The notes beneath the pieces are model-generated. The model saw nothing but the letters and a program-made list of their open reading frames with translations, did not search any database and had not been told where the DNA came from. DNA of 36,258 nucleotides from Bacteroidales bacterium (GTDB lineage: Bacteria > Bacteroidota > Bacteroidia > Bacteroidales > UBA12077), in contig JAKSCO010000301.1 of assembly GCA_022360575.1 (NCBI GenBank), forward strand, positions 1-36,258, in the 5' to 3' direction. This document shows, in pieces, positions 1 through 8,575 of the stretch; positions within the stretch are counted from its first letter, which is position 1; the number at the start of each line of letters is the position of its first letter. Position numbers and translations under genes: made by a program.

Positions 1-52
1 TATCGTAATAAATGAATAAATTCTGGCATTAAAATCTTAAATATAATATACC

Positions 53-81
53 TTTGGCAAAATATTTACAGTAATAATTTG
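53..81 (+). promoter_or_regulatory. possible promoter of the ABC-F gene
   Basis: TTTG at 53-56 is followed about 18 bases later by TAATTTG (75-81), which resembles the Bacteroidota -33/-7 pair (TTTG and TAnnTTTG) but is one base short in the -7 box. The leader to the ATG at 96 would be very short. Weak call based only on pattern. Confidence 0.3.
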
Positions 82-95
82 ACTTTACACATTTA

Positions 96-1958
96 ATGAT
101 TAGTTATTTACAAGTTAAAGAATTAAAGAAATCTTTCGGAGATTTAGTTCTATTCGAGGATATTACGTTTGGTATAGACAAAGATCAAAAAGTAGCTTTA
201 ATAGCTAAAAACGGGACAGGAAAAACATCTTTATTAAATATAATTGCAGGAAAAGATAGTCAGGATAAAGGAGAAATAACATTCAGACGCGATTTGAAAG
301 TTGGCTTTCTTGAGCAAACTCCTCCTTTAAACAATCAAAATACTATTATCGACGAAGTTTTTCATGCTTCGGAAGAAATAAAACAAGCCATTTTAGGTTA
401 CAATCAGGCAATTGATACAAACGATAAAAATTTGCTTAGCTCGTCGATAGAAAAAATGGATCATCTTCAGGCTTGGGATTACGATGTGAAAGTCAAACAA
501 ATATTATCGAAACTAAAAATCGATAAGTATAACCAGAAAATAGAAACCTTATCGGGTGGCGAACGAAAACGAGTTGCATTAGCTGCTGTTTTAATCGAAG
601 AACCCGATTTATTGCTACTCGACGAGCCTACAAACCATCTTGACTTAGATATGATTGAATGGTTAGAGAATTATCTGAAAAATACAAAAGCTACACTCTT
701 AATGGTTACTCACGATCGTTATTTTCTTGATCGGGTTTGTAATGAAATTATCGAAATGGATAATTCGCAAATCTATCAACACAAAGGGAATTACTCATAT
801 TTTCTAAAAAAACGAGAAGAACGTTTGGCCAACGAAGAAGCTATGGTTGAAAAAGCAAAAAATACCTTACGCAAAGAAGAAGATTGGATGCGAAGAATGC
901 CTAAAGCTCGTGGGACAAAAGCAAAATATCGTATCGACAATTATTTTCAATTAAAAGATGTTGCTAGTGGCGGACGTAGCGAAGATGAACTACGCATATC
1001 AGTACAATCGTCGCGAATGGGGAAAAAAATCATTGAAATAAAAAATTTAAACAAAAATTTTGATGATTATACTGTACTAAAAGATTTCAGCTACAATTTT
1101 ACTCGAGGCGAAAAAGTAGGTATAGTTGGCGACAACGGAACAGGAAAATCAACCTTTCTAAATTTAATAACAGAAAACATACCTGCCGACTCGGGAACTG
1201 TAGATATCGGAAAAACAATTGTGTTTGGTTATTACAAACAAGAAGGAATAAAATATAAAGAAGGTCAACGCATTATTGATGTTGTACAAGAAATTGCCGA
1301 GGTAGTCACATTGGGCAACGGCAGAGAAATGGGTGTTAAAGAATTTTTAAATTTCTTTCTTTTTCCGTACGATACACATTATACTCCTGTTTCGAAATTA
1401 AGCGGAGGCGAAAAACGTCGTCTTTATCTTGTTACTGTATTAATGCGTAAACCAAATTTTTTGATTCTTGACGAACCTACAAACGATTTAGATATTATGA
1501 CTCTTGCTGTACTAGAAGAGTATTTATCGACTTTCGATGGTTGTGTGCTTGTTGTCTCACACGATCGTTTCTTTATGGATCAGGTTGTCGATCATTTATT
1601 TGTTTTTAGAGGAAATGGAGTAGTAAAAGATTTCCCAGGAAATTATTCGCACTATCGCCAATGGTTAACATCATTAGAAAAAGAAAAAATACAAAAAACA
1701 AATGTAAAGAAAGAAGTTACTAAAGAACCTAAAAACAAGGTAAAGACAAAATTAACGTTTAACGAGAAACGAGAATTCGAACAATTAGAAGTTGATATTA
1801 CCCAACTCGAAAATGAGAAAAAATCATTAGAAGAAGAAATTAGTAGCGGAACTCTAAATAATGATGATCTAATTGAGAAATCAAACCGAATAGGTGAAAT
1901 AATTTTATTGCTCGAAGAGAAATCAGACAGATGGCTAGAACTTAGCGAATTTGCCTAA
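96..1958 (+). CDS. ABC-F family ATPase, Uup-like
   Basis: Soluble ATP-binding protein with two ABC domains on one chain and no membrane segment, the layout of ABC-F proteins that act on the ribosome. The first domain has Walker A at about residues 37-44 (NGTGKT), signature LSGGE near 153 and Walker B LLLLDEPTNHLD near 173-184. The second has GDNGTGKST near 343, LSGGEKRR and ILDEPTNDLD. A charged linker joins them, and a Lys/Glu-rich coiled-coil tail covers about 545-620. The 620-residue length and the tail fit the Uup subgroup better than EttA. The ATG at 96 directly precedes the usual N-terminal motif. It stands alone, with a hairpin 44 bases after the stop. A target-protection (antibiotic resistance) role is possible for some ABC-F proteins, but nothing here points to it. 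Confidence 0.93.
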   Translation: MISYLQVKELKKSFGDLVLFEDITFGIDKDQKVALIAKNGTGKTSLLNIIAGKDSQDKGEITFRRDLKVGFLEQTPPLNNQNTIIDEVFHASEEIKQAILGYNQAIDTNDKNLLSSSIEKMDHLQAWDYDVKVKQILSKLKIDKYNQKIETLSGGERKRVALAAVLIEEPDLLLLDEPTNHLDLDMIEWLENYLKNTKATLLMVTHDRYFLDRVCNEIIEMDNSQIYQHKGNYSYFLKKREERLANEEAMVEKAKNTLRKEEDWMRRMPKARGTKAKYRIDNYFQLKDVASGGRSEDELRISVQSSRMGKKIIEIKNLNKNFDDYTVLKDFSYNFTRGEKVGIVGDNGTGKSTFLNLITENIPADSGTVDIGKTIVFGYYKQEGIKYKEGQRIIDVVQEIAEVVTLGNGREMGVKEFLNFFLFPYDTHYTPVSKLSGGEKRRLYLVTVLMRKPNFLILDEPTNDLDIMTLAVLEEYLSTFDGCVLVVSHDRFFMDQVVDHLFVFRGNGVVKDFPGNYSHYRQWLTSLEKEKIQKTNVKKEVTKEPKNKVKTKLTFNEKREFEQLEVDITQLENEKKSLEEEISSGTLNNDDLIEKSNRIGEIILLLEEKSDRWLELSEFA

Positions 1959-2001
1959 ACTTGTCAACTTATAATAATTCATTGCATGAGTTTATTTTCA
2001 A

Positions 2002-2049
2002 TAAATATAGACACATCATTGTTGTTTAAAACAAATGTGTTTATATTTA
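2002..2049. repeat. long intergenic inverted repeat (hairpin)
   Basis: The left arm 2002-2016 pairs with the right arm 2035-2049 over 15 positions with one G-T wobble. The loop can fold further: TTGTT (2022-2026) with AACAA (2030-2034). It lies just after the ABC-F stop, so it may end or protect that transcript. There is no clear T-run, so a plain intrinsic terminator is not certain. Confidence 0.55.
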
Positions 2050-2220
2050 GCGAAGCTATAATTTCATTAAACGATTTTCAATATTATAATAATAGTTTAT
2101 TCTGAGTTGTTAGTTTAAATTCGAGATTGTTTCATATGTAATATAGCTCCTCATATTTTTTCTGAAAGGGATATTTAAATAGTAGTATTTTTATTTATAA
2201 ACAATTATAAAGTATACAAA

Positions 2221-2664
2221 ATGAAAATATCCCAAAAATTATTAATTAGCGCAGGAGTTACTGTAATTACATTAGGTTTTATGCATTTTATATGGGGCTA
2301 TAACTTAATTAAATACGAAATTTTCAATGAATTACCACAACGCGGAAAAGATCTTATTCTTTTATCTACTTTAGGCTTAGGTTTATGCTTATCTATATTC
2401 GGAATTTTATCAATTTACTTTGCAATGAAAATTGATAAACGTCCATTAACTACTATGACATATGCTTTATCTCAAGCTATATTCTGGATTATTCGTCTCG
2501 TATTTGAAATCCTTTATCCAATCCGATTAAGAATTTTTGTAATGAATAATCCTGCCAGTAAAATTATTATTGTAGCGATTATACTTAGTAGTTTATATCT
2601 CTGTTCAATTTTTTTAATACGCAAAAAAATTGTTACCCAGAAATTAACACAAGGCATGCCCTAG
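2221..2664 (+). CDS. small four-helix membrane protein, function unknown
   Basis: 147 residues with four hydrophobic stretches (about 9-27, 45-68, 80-98, 113-133), so probably an integral inner-membrane protein. A conserved-looking piece (LYPIRLRIFV, about 98-107) lies between helices 3 and 4. I do not recognise the family with confidence; small DoxX-like or similar four-helix proteins have this size and layout. It has wide spacers on both sides (262 and 320 bases), so it is probably a single-gene unit. Codon use looks like that of its neighbours. Confidence 0.7.
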   Translation: MKISQKLLISAGVTVITLGFMHFIWGYNLIKYEIFNELPQRGKDLILLSTLGLGLCLSIFGILSIYFAMKIDKRPLTTMTYALSQAIFWIIRLVFEILYPIRLRIFVMNNPASKIIIVAIILSSLYLCSIFLIRKKIVTQKLTQGMP

Positions 2665-2788
2665 AATTTAAGTTGTTAAATTATACCTAAAGAACATCAA
2701 AATGAGTGATAAAAACAAAAGTTAATTTAAATATCCTGATAATCTTTTTTAACTAAAAATACTAAACTTTTAAGGTTACAAACTTTTA

Positions 2789-2833
2789 AAAGGTGATATA
2801 AATTACCTCCCAATGGTGATTTATATCACCTTT
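2789..2833. promoter_or_regulatory. tandem Crp/Fnr-like operators forming a 15-bp inverted repeat
   Basis: GGTGATATAAATTACC (2792-2807) and GGTGATTTATATCACC (2815-2830) each fit GTGA-N6-TCAC-type dyads; the second is perfect and the first has one mismatch. Their centres are 23 bases apart. As a pair they also make an exact 15-bp inverted repeat (2789-2803 with 2819-2833) around a 15-base loop. The dyads resemble sites of Crp/Fnr-family regulators. The second dyad is centred about 50 bases before the predicted transcription start. A stem-loop role in RNA is the alternative. Confidence 0.55.
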
Positions 2834-2863
2834 ATGCACTATACTAGTAAAGAAGGTGATTGT

Positions 2864-2871
2864 TAATTTTG
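2864..2871 (+). promoter_or_regulatory. -7 box of a Bacteroidota-type promoter (chemotaxis operon)
   Basis: TAATTTTG fits TAnnTTTG exactly. No good TTTG -33 element is found at the usual distance, which fits a promoter that needs an activator bound at the palindromes just upstream. The predicted leader to the first gene is about 110 bases. Confidence 0.45.
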
Positions 2872-2984
2872 CCCAATTCAATGATTGCGGTCGTTATTTC
2901 CAATAAGTAGGCGTATTAATAAATGAGTTTTAAGTTTTTATTGCAAAAACTTGAGATTATCTATCTAATCTAAAACAAGAAGAA

Positions 2985-3359
2985 ATGAATAAAGACAAAA
3001 CTATATTAGTTGTTGATGACTCAGAAACCAATTTAATATTATTAGATGCTATTTTATCTGAAGAATTTAATGTCATAACTGCATTTAATGCCAAACAAGC
3101 ATATACAGTTTTAATTAATAACAAGCTCGACTTAATACTATTAGATTTATTAATGCCTAACGAAAATGGTTTTGAAATAATAAAAAACTTACAAAACAGT
3201 ATAAAATATAAACAAATTCCGATAATTGTCGTAACTGCATTTGCAAACGAGGGGAATAAGCAAAAAGCAAATGAATATGGTGTTCTTGATGTAATAGAAA
3301 AACCTATAGACATTCCTGTTTTCTTAGACAAAATCGTTTCAGTTTTAAATCTGGAATAA
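2985..3359 (+). CDS. single-domain response regulator (CheY/DivK-like receiver)
   Basis: 124 residues, one receiver domain and no output domain. Acidic pocket D11-D12, phospho-acceptor D54 (LILLDLLMP), switch T84 and conserved K106 followed by Pro are all present, so it should be phosphorylatable. First gene of the chemotaxis locus, 32 bases before the coiled-coil gene. It differs from the second receiver at 5498 in its alpha-4/beta-5 face, so the two probably have different partners: one may be the diffusible output and the other a phosphate sink or an adaptor. Which one CheA prefers cannot be read from sequence. Confidence 0.9.
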   Translation: MNKDKTILVVDDSETNLILLDAILSEEFNVITAFNAKQAYTVLINNKLDLILLDLLMPNENGFEIIKNLQNSIKYKQIPIIVVTAFANEGNKQKANEYGVLDVIEKPIDIPVFLDKIVSVLNLE

Positions 3360-3391
3360 AAATGTAGATTAATAAATAATGTAGTATTAGT

Positions 3392-5146
3392 ATGAGTTTA
3401 AAAGACAAAGAAAAAATAGAAGAACTATTAAGAACATACTCGATAAACGATATTTCACAAAAATTTGTACATATTGATAAATGTCTGGTATCGTTACACA
3501 AATGCTCAGCAAACGATTTCTTACAATTGAACGAGGATTTTCAAAAGCTTTTTAATCAACTAAAAATCATCTCGAATAACTTTAATGATGTCATAAACCA
3601 ACTAAGTCAATCGAATACAGACGAACTATATCAGCAAACAAAACTTTTTTGTAAGAGTCTATACGATAATTTAATTTGCAATAAAAAGAAAATAGGCGAA
3701 ACCAAAATTGTTATCGAAAAAATTTTTGAACAATTCAAATTAATATTTTTCCCAATCAAAAATTGTTCGCAAAATTTGATGATTTTAAAATATCTGCTAA
3801 CAAATTTTAAAATTCTACTGCCTTCGCACTTAATAAACAACGATAAAGCTCTCTTAATAGAGAAAGAAATAAATCTTATTTCTGAAAAAATAAGCAACTG
3901 TCTTAGTCAACTCAACAACCTTTCTTCGTTAAATTTTTCTTTTGCAAAAAGAGCTACAAATAATCGATCTGGAGCTTTATTCTTAGATATAATAGCAATT
4001 ATAAAAACTTTAGAAGAAAAATACACATCAAACAAAGAAAGACTATTACAAATAGAAATAGACGATCTTAATTCAGACAAAAGCATGAGTGATATTGTAA
4101 AAAAACTACAATACCATGATATAATACGTCAGAAAATGGAACATATTCAAAAAACTCATCAAGACATAATCAAAGAGCTTTCGCTATTTAATAATGATGT
4201 TGATGACGAAAAATATCTTCTGAAAAAAGCTGAATTTTTTCTAAAAATACGTGACATTGCAGGAATACAAGCAGCTCAACTAATACAGGCAAACAAAGAA
4301 TACCAAAACGCAATAGAAACAATCATAAATAACTTTGTCTTAATTTTAAATAATATTGAATTACTTAAGAGGTTAACTGCTTCAAATAATGACAAATCGT
4401 ACTCAGAACAAGATATATTCAGAAGTATAACAGACAAAGTAAACAAATCAGAAGAAATTTATAATAAAGAGTACGAGTCGTATTTAAGTTTCTACGACGA
4501 AATAAATACAATTATAAAGCACATCGAAAAAAGTCAGAAATATTTTACAAACATATCAAACTTTATAAGTAATTATAAGTCTCATATAACAGATTACATT
4601 AAACATATTTCATCAAATGTTTCAGTTGACGAAAATATTAATAATGCAATAGAACAAATTAACAACTTAATATCCGAGCTAGAAAGTAATTATAATGTAT
4701 CGCATTTGGTATTTCAAAAACTTATAGCTTATAAAAACGAAGAAATTAAAGAACTTGCAAAAGAAAATGATTGCTTCACTATTGTTGATTTCGACGATAT
4801 AAAAAATAGTGTTTCGCTATTAAAACAAAATAAAGATCTTATTGAGAATATTTATTTAGAAAACCAATCAATAGGCAGTAGTTCGTTAAATCAAATAAAA
4901 AAATCAATTGATGAAATTAAATATTACGACTATTTCGAAAATGTGATTGAAGAAATTATCGAAGAGCTAAATACAATAAATTATAATCTAAGAAAAAATA
5001 ACGAAATCGAAACTTTAAGTGATAATTTAAGTAAACTGAAAAAATATTATACTATTGAATCAGAACATTTCATTCACGATAAAATATCTAATGGTGAGGA
5101 AATTATTATAGATGATAAAGATAATGGAGAAATAGAATTTTTCTAA
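3392..5146 (+). CDS. large helical protein with CheZ-like DxxxQ motif
   Basis: 584 residues, almost all alpha-helical with long coiled-coil stretches and no signal peptide or membrane segment. Residues 239-251 read LQYHDIIRQKMEH; D243 and Q247 have the DxxxQ spacing of the CheZ active site, and the LQ-x-x-D-x-x-x-Q-x-x-E-H pattern occurs in several chemotaxis proteins. A second, degraded copy sits near 509-520 (D513, N517 in place of Gln), which suggests an internal duplication. It ends in Glu-Phe-Phe. It lies between a receiver gene and a STAS gene in a locus with no other CheY phosphatase. Inference: CheY-P phosphatase or scaffold. It could instead be a cytoplasmic coiled-coil adaptor. Very Asn/Lys/Ile-rich. 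Confidence 0.75.
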   Translation: MSLKDKEKIEELLRTYSINDISQKFVHIDKCLVSLHKCSANDFLQLNEDFQKLFNQLKIISNNFNDVINQLSQSNTDELYQQTKLFCKSLYDNLICNKKKIGETKIVIEKIFEQFKLIFFPIKNCSQNLMILKYLLTNFKILLPSHLINNDKALLIEKEINLISEKISNCLSQLNNLSSLNFSFAKRATNNRSGALFLDIIAIIKTLEEKYTSNKERLLQIEIDDLNSDKSMSDIVKKLQYHDIIRQKMEHIQKTHQDIIKELSLFNNDVDDEKYLLKKAEFFLKIRDIAGIQAAQLIQANKEYQNAIETIINNFVLILNNIELLKRLTASNNDKSYSEQDIFRSITDKVNKSEEIYNKEYESYLSFYDEINTIIKHIEKSQKYFTNISNFISNYKSHITDYIKHISSNVSVDENINNAIEQINNLISELESNYNVSHLVFQKLIAYKNEEIKELAKENDCFTIVDFDDIKNSVSLLKQNKDLIENIYLENQSIGSSSLNQIKKSIDEIKYYDYFENVIEEIIEELNTINYNLRKNNEIETLSDNLSKLKKYYTIESEHFIHDKISNGEEIIIDDKDNGEIEFF

Positions 5147-5156
5147 AAGATATAAC

Positions 5157-5486
5157 ATGACATTAAACGAAAATAATATCCAAGTAAAATCGTCGAAAAA
5201 GAAAGGCGAAAAAAAAGTAACAATTACTCTAAAAAACGATTTAACAATAAACAATATCGAAGAATGTAAGGAAGAAATCTCAAAGGCTTTTGATAAGAAT
5301 CAAATCTTAGACTTTAAGTTAAAAGAAATAAAAAATATTGATTTAACCTTTATTCAATTCTTTTATGCTTTGAAACAAGAGTCTGAAAAACAAGAAAAAA
5401 AAATTAATTTCGACACAGATTTCCCTCAAGACGTTATGGCATTATTAAATAACACAGATTTATACAAAGTATTTCAGATAAAATAG
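5157..5486 (+). CDS. STAS-domain protein (anti-sigma-factor-antagonist-like)
   Basis: 109 residues in the size and strand-helix pattern of a single STAS domain. Residues 58-68 (IKNIDLTFIQF) match the conserved loop that carries the regulatory Ser/Thr in SpoIIAA-like proteins, with T64 in that place. The Lys-rich start (11-20) is unusual. It sits 10 bases after the coiled-coil gene and 11 before cheY, so it is co-transcribed. STAS proteins work in partner switching with HATPase-type kinases; the SiaB-like kinase at 17853 is a candidate partner in this window, although it has its own SiaC. Divergence is high, so the family call rests on pattern. Confidence 0.72.
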   Translation: MTLNENNIQVKSSKKKGEKKVTITLKNDLTINNIEECKEEISKAFDKNQILDFKLKEIKNIDLTFIQFFYALKQESEKQEKKINFDTDFPQDVMALLNNTDLYKVFQIK

Positions 5487-5497
5487 AAAACTATATC

Positions 5498-5863
5498 ATG
5501 AGTAAGAACATTTTAATTGTAGATGACTCTGAAAGTATTCGAGAGGTAGTAAGCTTTACTCTCGAAAATGAGGGTTATCAGGTATTAGTTGGAGTTGATG
5601 GTAAAGATGCATTAAAATATCTTGACGGACGCTCTATTGATTTAATCATTACTGACTTGCATATGCCAGAAATGGATGGAATCGAATTAATAAAAAATAT
5701 AAGAACAATGGATGCTTATAAACACATTCCAATTTTATTCTTAACAACCGAATCGCAAGCATCAAAGAAAATCGAAGCAAAAGAAGCCGGAGCTACAGGC
5801 TGGATTATAAAACCATTTGTTCCTGCTAAATTGTTAGCTGCACTTAAAAAAGTATTGAGATAA
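5498..5863 (+). CDS. cheY: chemotaxis response regulator CheY
   Basis: 121-residue receiver with D9-D10, phospho-acceptor D53 (LIITDLHMPEMDG), T83 and K105-P106. Its stop overlaps the cheA start (TAATG at 5861-5865), so it is translationally coupled to cheA and is the likely main CheA substrate. It carries phosphate from CheA to the motility or other output machinery. FliM-type motors are not expected in this phylum and none is in the window, so the target is unknown. Confidence 0.92.
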   Translation: MSKNILIVDDSESIREVVSFTLENEGYQVLVGVDGKDALKYLDGRSIDLIITDLHMPEMDGIELIKNIRTMDAYKHIPILFLTTESQASKKIEAKEAGATGWIIKPFVPAKLLAALKKVLR

Positions 5864-7929
5864 TGGATAAGTTCAAGAACAAATTTATCGAAGAAGCTAC
5901 AGATAATATTGAAGAATTAGAAGATTCGTTATTGTTAATCGAAAACGATACCGAAAATAAAGATCTAATCGAGAAAATATTTAGAGCAATGCATTCGCTT
6001 AAAGGCGGAGGTGCTATGTTTGGCTTTTCTTATCTAAGTGATTTCACTCACAATCTAGAAAACCTATACCAGGTTATACGCGAAGGTAAAAGAACTATAA
6101 ACAAAGAGATTTTAGATATTACTCTGGCTTCTGTAGATCACATGAAAACACTCTTAACAATTGATGATTTAAATAATGAAGATGTAATAAGACAACATAA
6201 AGAATTAATTGAGAAGACACAAAACATAACAAACAATACTGAATCTGTAGAGGATAATCAATCGAACGAAAAAATAGGTTCATATAACAATGTCGAAGAA
6301 AAATCATATTATATACATTTCGAGCCTCAAGCCGAAGTATTTAAAGATGGAACAAATCCGATATTTCTTATAGACGAATTAAACTCTTTAGGAGAAACTA
6401 TGGTTTTAGCCCATTTTAATAAATTACCCGAATATGATAAATTAGATATTATTCAATGCTATACTTATTGGGAAATTATTATCTCGACTAAAGAAGATTT
6501 TAATTCAATTTCTGATGTCTTTATTTTTATCGAGGATCAATGTAAACTAGAAATAGTTGAAATTGCCGACTTTGATATCTTTAGTAATGATGAAATAGTT
6601 GAACAGATTTCTGTTTTAACACAAGATTCAGAAGATATAGGCTTACCTAAAATACAAGAAATAGTAAAAAAGAATTCTACAGTAAAAATTCTTAATAAAG
6701 AACTTGAAAGAGTAATTGCCAATCCTAACTTATCAACTCCAATTAAAGAAAATACAATTTCGAGTATACGAGTATCTGCCAACAAACTCGATCATTTGAT
6801 GAATTTAGTTAGCGAACTGGTAACCACTCAAGCTCGATTAAATTTAATTGCTGAAAAATCTGAAAATTCAGAGCTAATAACTATAGCCGAAAATATTCAA
6901 AAATTATCACGTCAATTAAGAGACAATGCATTCGATATTGTTTTGATTCCTATAGAAACTATGCTAGTACGCTTTCAGCGTTTAGTGCGTGATTTATCGA
7001 AAGAATTAAATAAAGAAATAATATTTTTAACCGAAGGAGCAGACACAGAACTAGACAAAACAATTATCGAATCATTAACTGATCCTTTACTACATATTCT
7101 ACGAAACAGTATCGATCATGGAATAGAATCTCCAGAACAACGATTAAAGTTGAATAAATCACCTCAAGGAAAAATTTTATTAAAAGCATTTTACTCTGGA
7201 GCTAATGTGCATATCCAAATTCATGATGATGGAGCAGGAATAGATATAAATAAAATAAAACGAAAAGCTATCGAGAAAGGCTTTATAGACGAAAATACGA
7301 TTTTAAACAAAAAAGAAATTCTTGATTTAGTCTTTTTGCCAGGTTTCTCTACAGCCGAAAATATTACTGATCTATCGGGTCGAGGTGTAGGAATGGATGT
7401 TGTAAAACGAAAGATAACTGAAATAAGAGGAGAAATTGAACTTGATACCGAAGTTAATATAGGAACAACATTAACAATAAAATTACCTCTGACTCTTTCA
7501 ATTATTGATGGTTTATTGGTTAAAATACATAAAACTCATTATGTATTGCCCCTATCTGTTGTCGATAAAATATATGTAACCGATCATTCTAAGGTTGTCA
7601 ATAAATACAATAATATGATTGTATTAGATGGCGAACAAATACCTTTCTATTATTTACGCGAAGAATTTGATTTACCTGAAAGTACTCAAGAGGTAGAACA
7701 AGTTGTAGTTGTAAAATACGAAGATAAAAAAATCGGATTGGTTGTTGATGAAGTTGAAGGAGAATATCAGGCTGTTCTAAAATCATTAGGCAAAATATAT
7801 AAAAAACAAGAAATGATTTCGGGAGCTACAATTCTCGGAGATGGAACAGTTGCTCTTGTTATGGATACAAATAAAATAATAAATCGATTCTCGCAAACAA
7901 TAGTAAACGTTAAGCAAAATAATATATAA
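5863..7929 (+). CDS. cheA: chemotaxis histidine kinase CheA
   Basis: 688 residues with the full CheA layout. HPt domain 1-110 with phospho-His H44 in AMHSLKGGG; a P2-like receiver-binding domain about 148-235; P3 dimerisation helices about 300-360; HATPase P4 with the N box around N415 (RNSIDHG), DDGAGI at 455-460 and GRGVG at 506-510; and the CheW-like P5 from about 545 to the end. All catalytic motifs look intact, so it should be active, autophosphorylating on H44 and passing phosphate to CheY and CheB. Overlaps cheY by one base and is followed by cheW after 20 bases. Confidence 0.97.
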   Translation: MDKFKNKFIEEATDNIEELEDSLLLIENDTENKDLIEKIFRAMHSLKGGGAMFGFSYLSDFTHNLENLYQVIREGKRTINKEILDITLASVDHMKTLLTIDDLNNEDVIRQHKELIEKTQNITNNTESVEDNQSNEKIGSYNNVEEKSYYIHFEPQAEVFKDGTNPIFLIDELNSLGETMVLAHFNKLPEYDKLDIIQCYTYWEIIISTKEDFNSISDVFIFIEDQCKLEIVEIADFDIFSNDEIVEQISVLTQDSEDIGLPKIQEIVKKNSTVKILNKELERVIANPNLSTPIKENTISSIRVSANKLDHLMNLVSELVTTQARLNLIAEKSENSELITIAENIQKLSRQLRDNAFDIVLIPIETMLVRFQRLVRDLSKELNKEIIFLTEGADTELDKTIIESLTDPLLHILRNSIDHGIESPEQRLKLNKSPQGKILLKAFYSGANVHIQIHDDGAGIDINKIKRKAIEKGFIDENTILNKKEILDLVFLPGFSTAENITDLSGRGVGMDVVKRKITEIRGEIELDTEVNIGTTLTIKLPLTLSIIDGLLVKIHKTHYVLPLSVVDKIYVTDHSKVVNKYNNMIVLDGEQIPFYYLREEFDLPESTQEVEQVVVVKYEDKKIGLVVDEVEGEYQAVLKSLGKIYKKQEMISGATILGDGTVALVMDTNKIINRFSQTIVNVKQNNI

Positions 7930-7949
7930 CAATTAAATAAGAAAATAAT

Positions 7950-8558
7950 ATGAGTAACGAAGATTTTTTAAAGATCAATTCTTATCTGTCTTTTTTCTTA
8001 GGAGAAGAAGAATTTGCCACACATGTAAACAAAGTTCTTAATATTTTAGAAATGACAGAGATTACTGAGGTACCAAAATCTCCTGATTATATGAAAGGAG
8101 TAATAAACTTAAGAGGGACAGTACTTCCTGTAATTGATACCCGAATAAAATTTGGAATGACTCCAACTGAATATACAAATAATACTTGTATTGTTGTTAT
8201 GGAAGTCGAAATGGATGGAGAAATAGTTCAAATAGGAGCTTTAGTCGACTCTGTACAGGCTGTATTAGAATTAGACGATTCTCAAATTCAACCACCACCA
8301 AGTATTGGAAGTAAGTATAAATCTGAATTTATTTATGGAATGGCCAAAAATGAAGAAAAATTTATAATGCTTCTTGATATGGAACGCGTTTTCTCCAGTG
8401 ACGAAATTGTTTCGTTAAGAGAAAAAACAAATGAAGGAGAAAAAGAACTAGATCCAAACTTTGTTAGTGAAATTGAGGCTAATTACAATTTAGAAAATGA
8501 AGATGTTGAGGTAAAAAATGAAGAAAAACAAGAAATAGAAGCTGAAATAACCGAATAA
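7950..8558 (+). CDS. cheW: chemotaxis adaptor CheW with acidic tail
   Basis: Couples receptors to CheA in the signalling array. Residues about 10-150 form the CheW domain (YLSFFLGEEEFA start, MKGVINLRGTVLPVIDTR core). Family members are usually near 150-170 residues; here 202, because residues about 160-202 form an extra tail very rich in Glu and Asn. The tail is probably disordered. It lies between cheA and the outer-membrane protein gene. Confidence 0.95.
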   Translation: MSNEDFLKINSYLSFFLGEEEFATHVNKVLNILEMTEITEVPKSPDYMKGVINLRGTVLPVIDTRIKFGMTPTEYTNNTCIVVMEVEMDGEIVQIGALVDSVQAVLELDDSQIQPPPSIGSKYKSEFIYGMAKNEEKFIMLLDMERVFSSDEIVSLREKTNEGEKELDPNFVSEIEANYNLENEDVEVKNEEKQEIEAEITE

Positions 8559-8575
8559 ACAACAACAACAAACTG

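Larger units (their letters stand above)
2665..2984. other. 320-base spacer upstream of the chemotaxis locus
   Basis: No gene seen. It holds a near-duplicate AACTTTTAA (about 2765 and 2781), two tandem Crp/Fnr-like palindromes (2792-2807 and 2815-2830), a further GGTGAT half site (2855-2860) and a TAATTTTG box (2864-2871). This is most likely the control region of the chemotaxis operon. Confidence 0.6.

Noticed and set aside
2957..3331. 124-codon frame on the - strand
   Set aside because: Lies opposite the first receiver gene, which has all its motifs; it is the antisense shadow.
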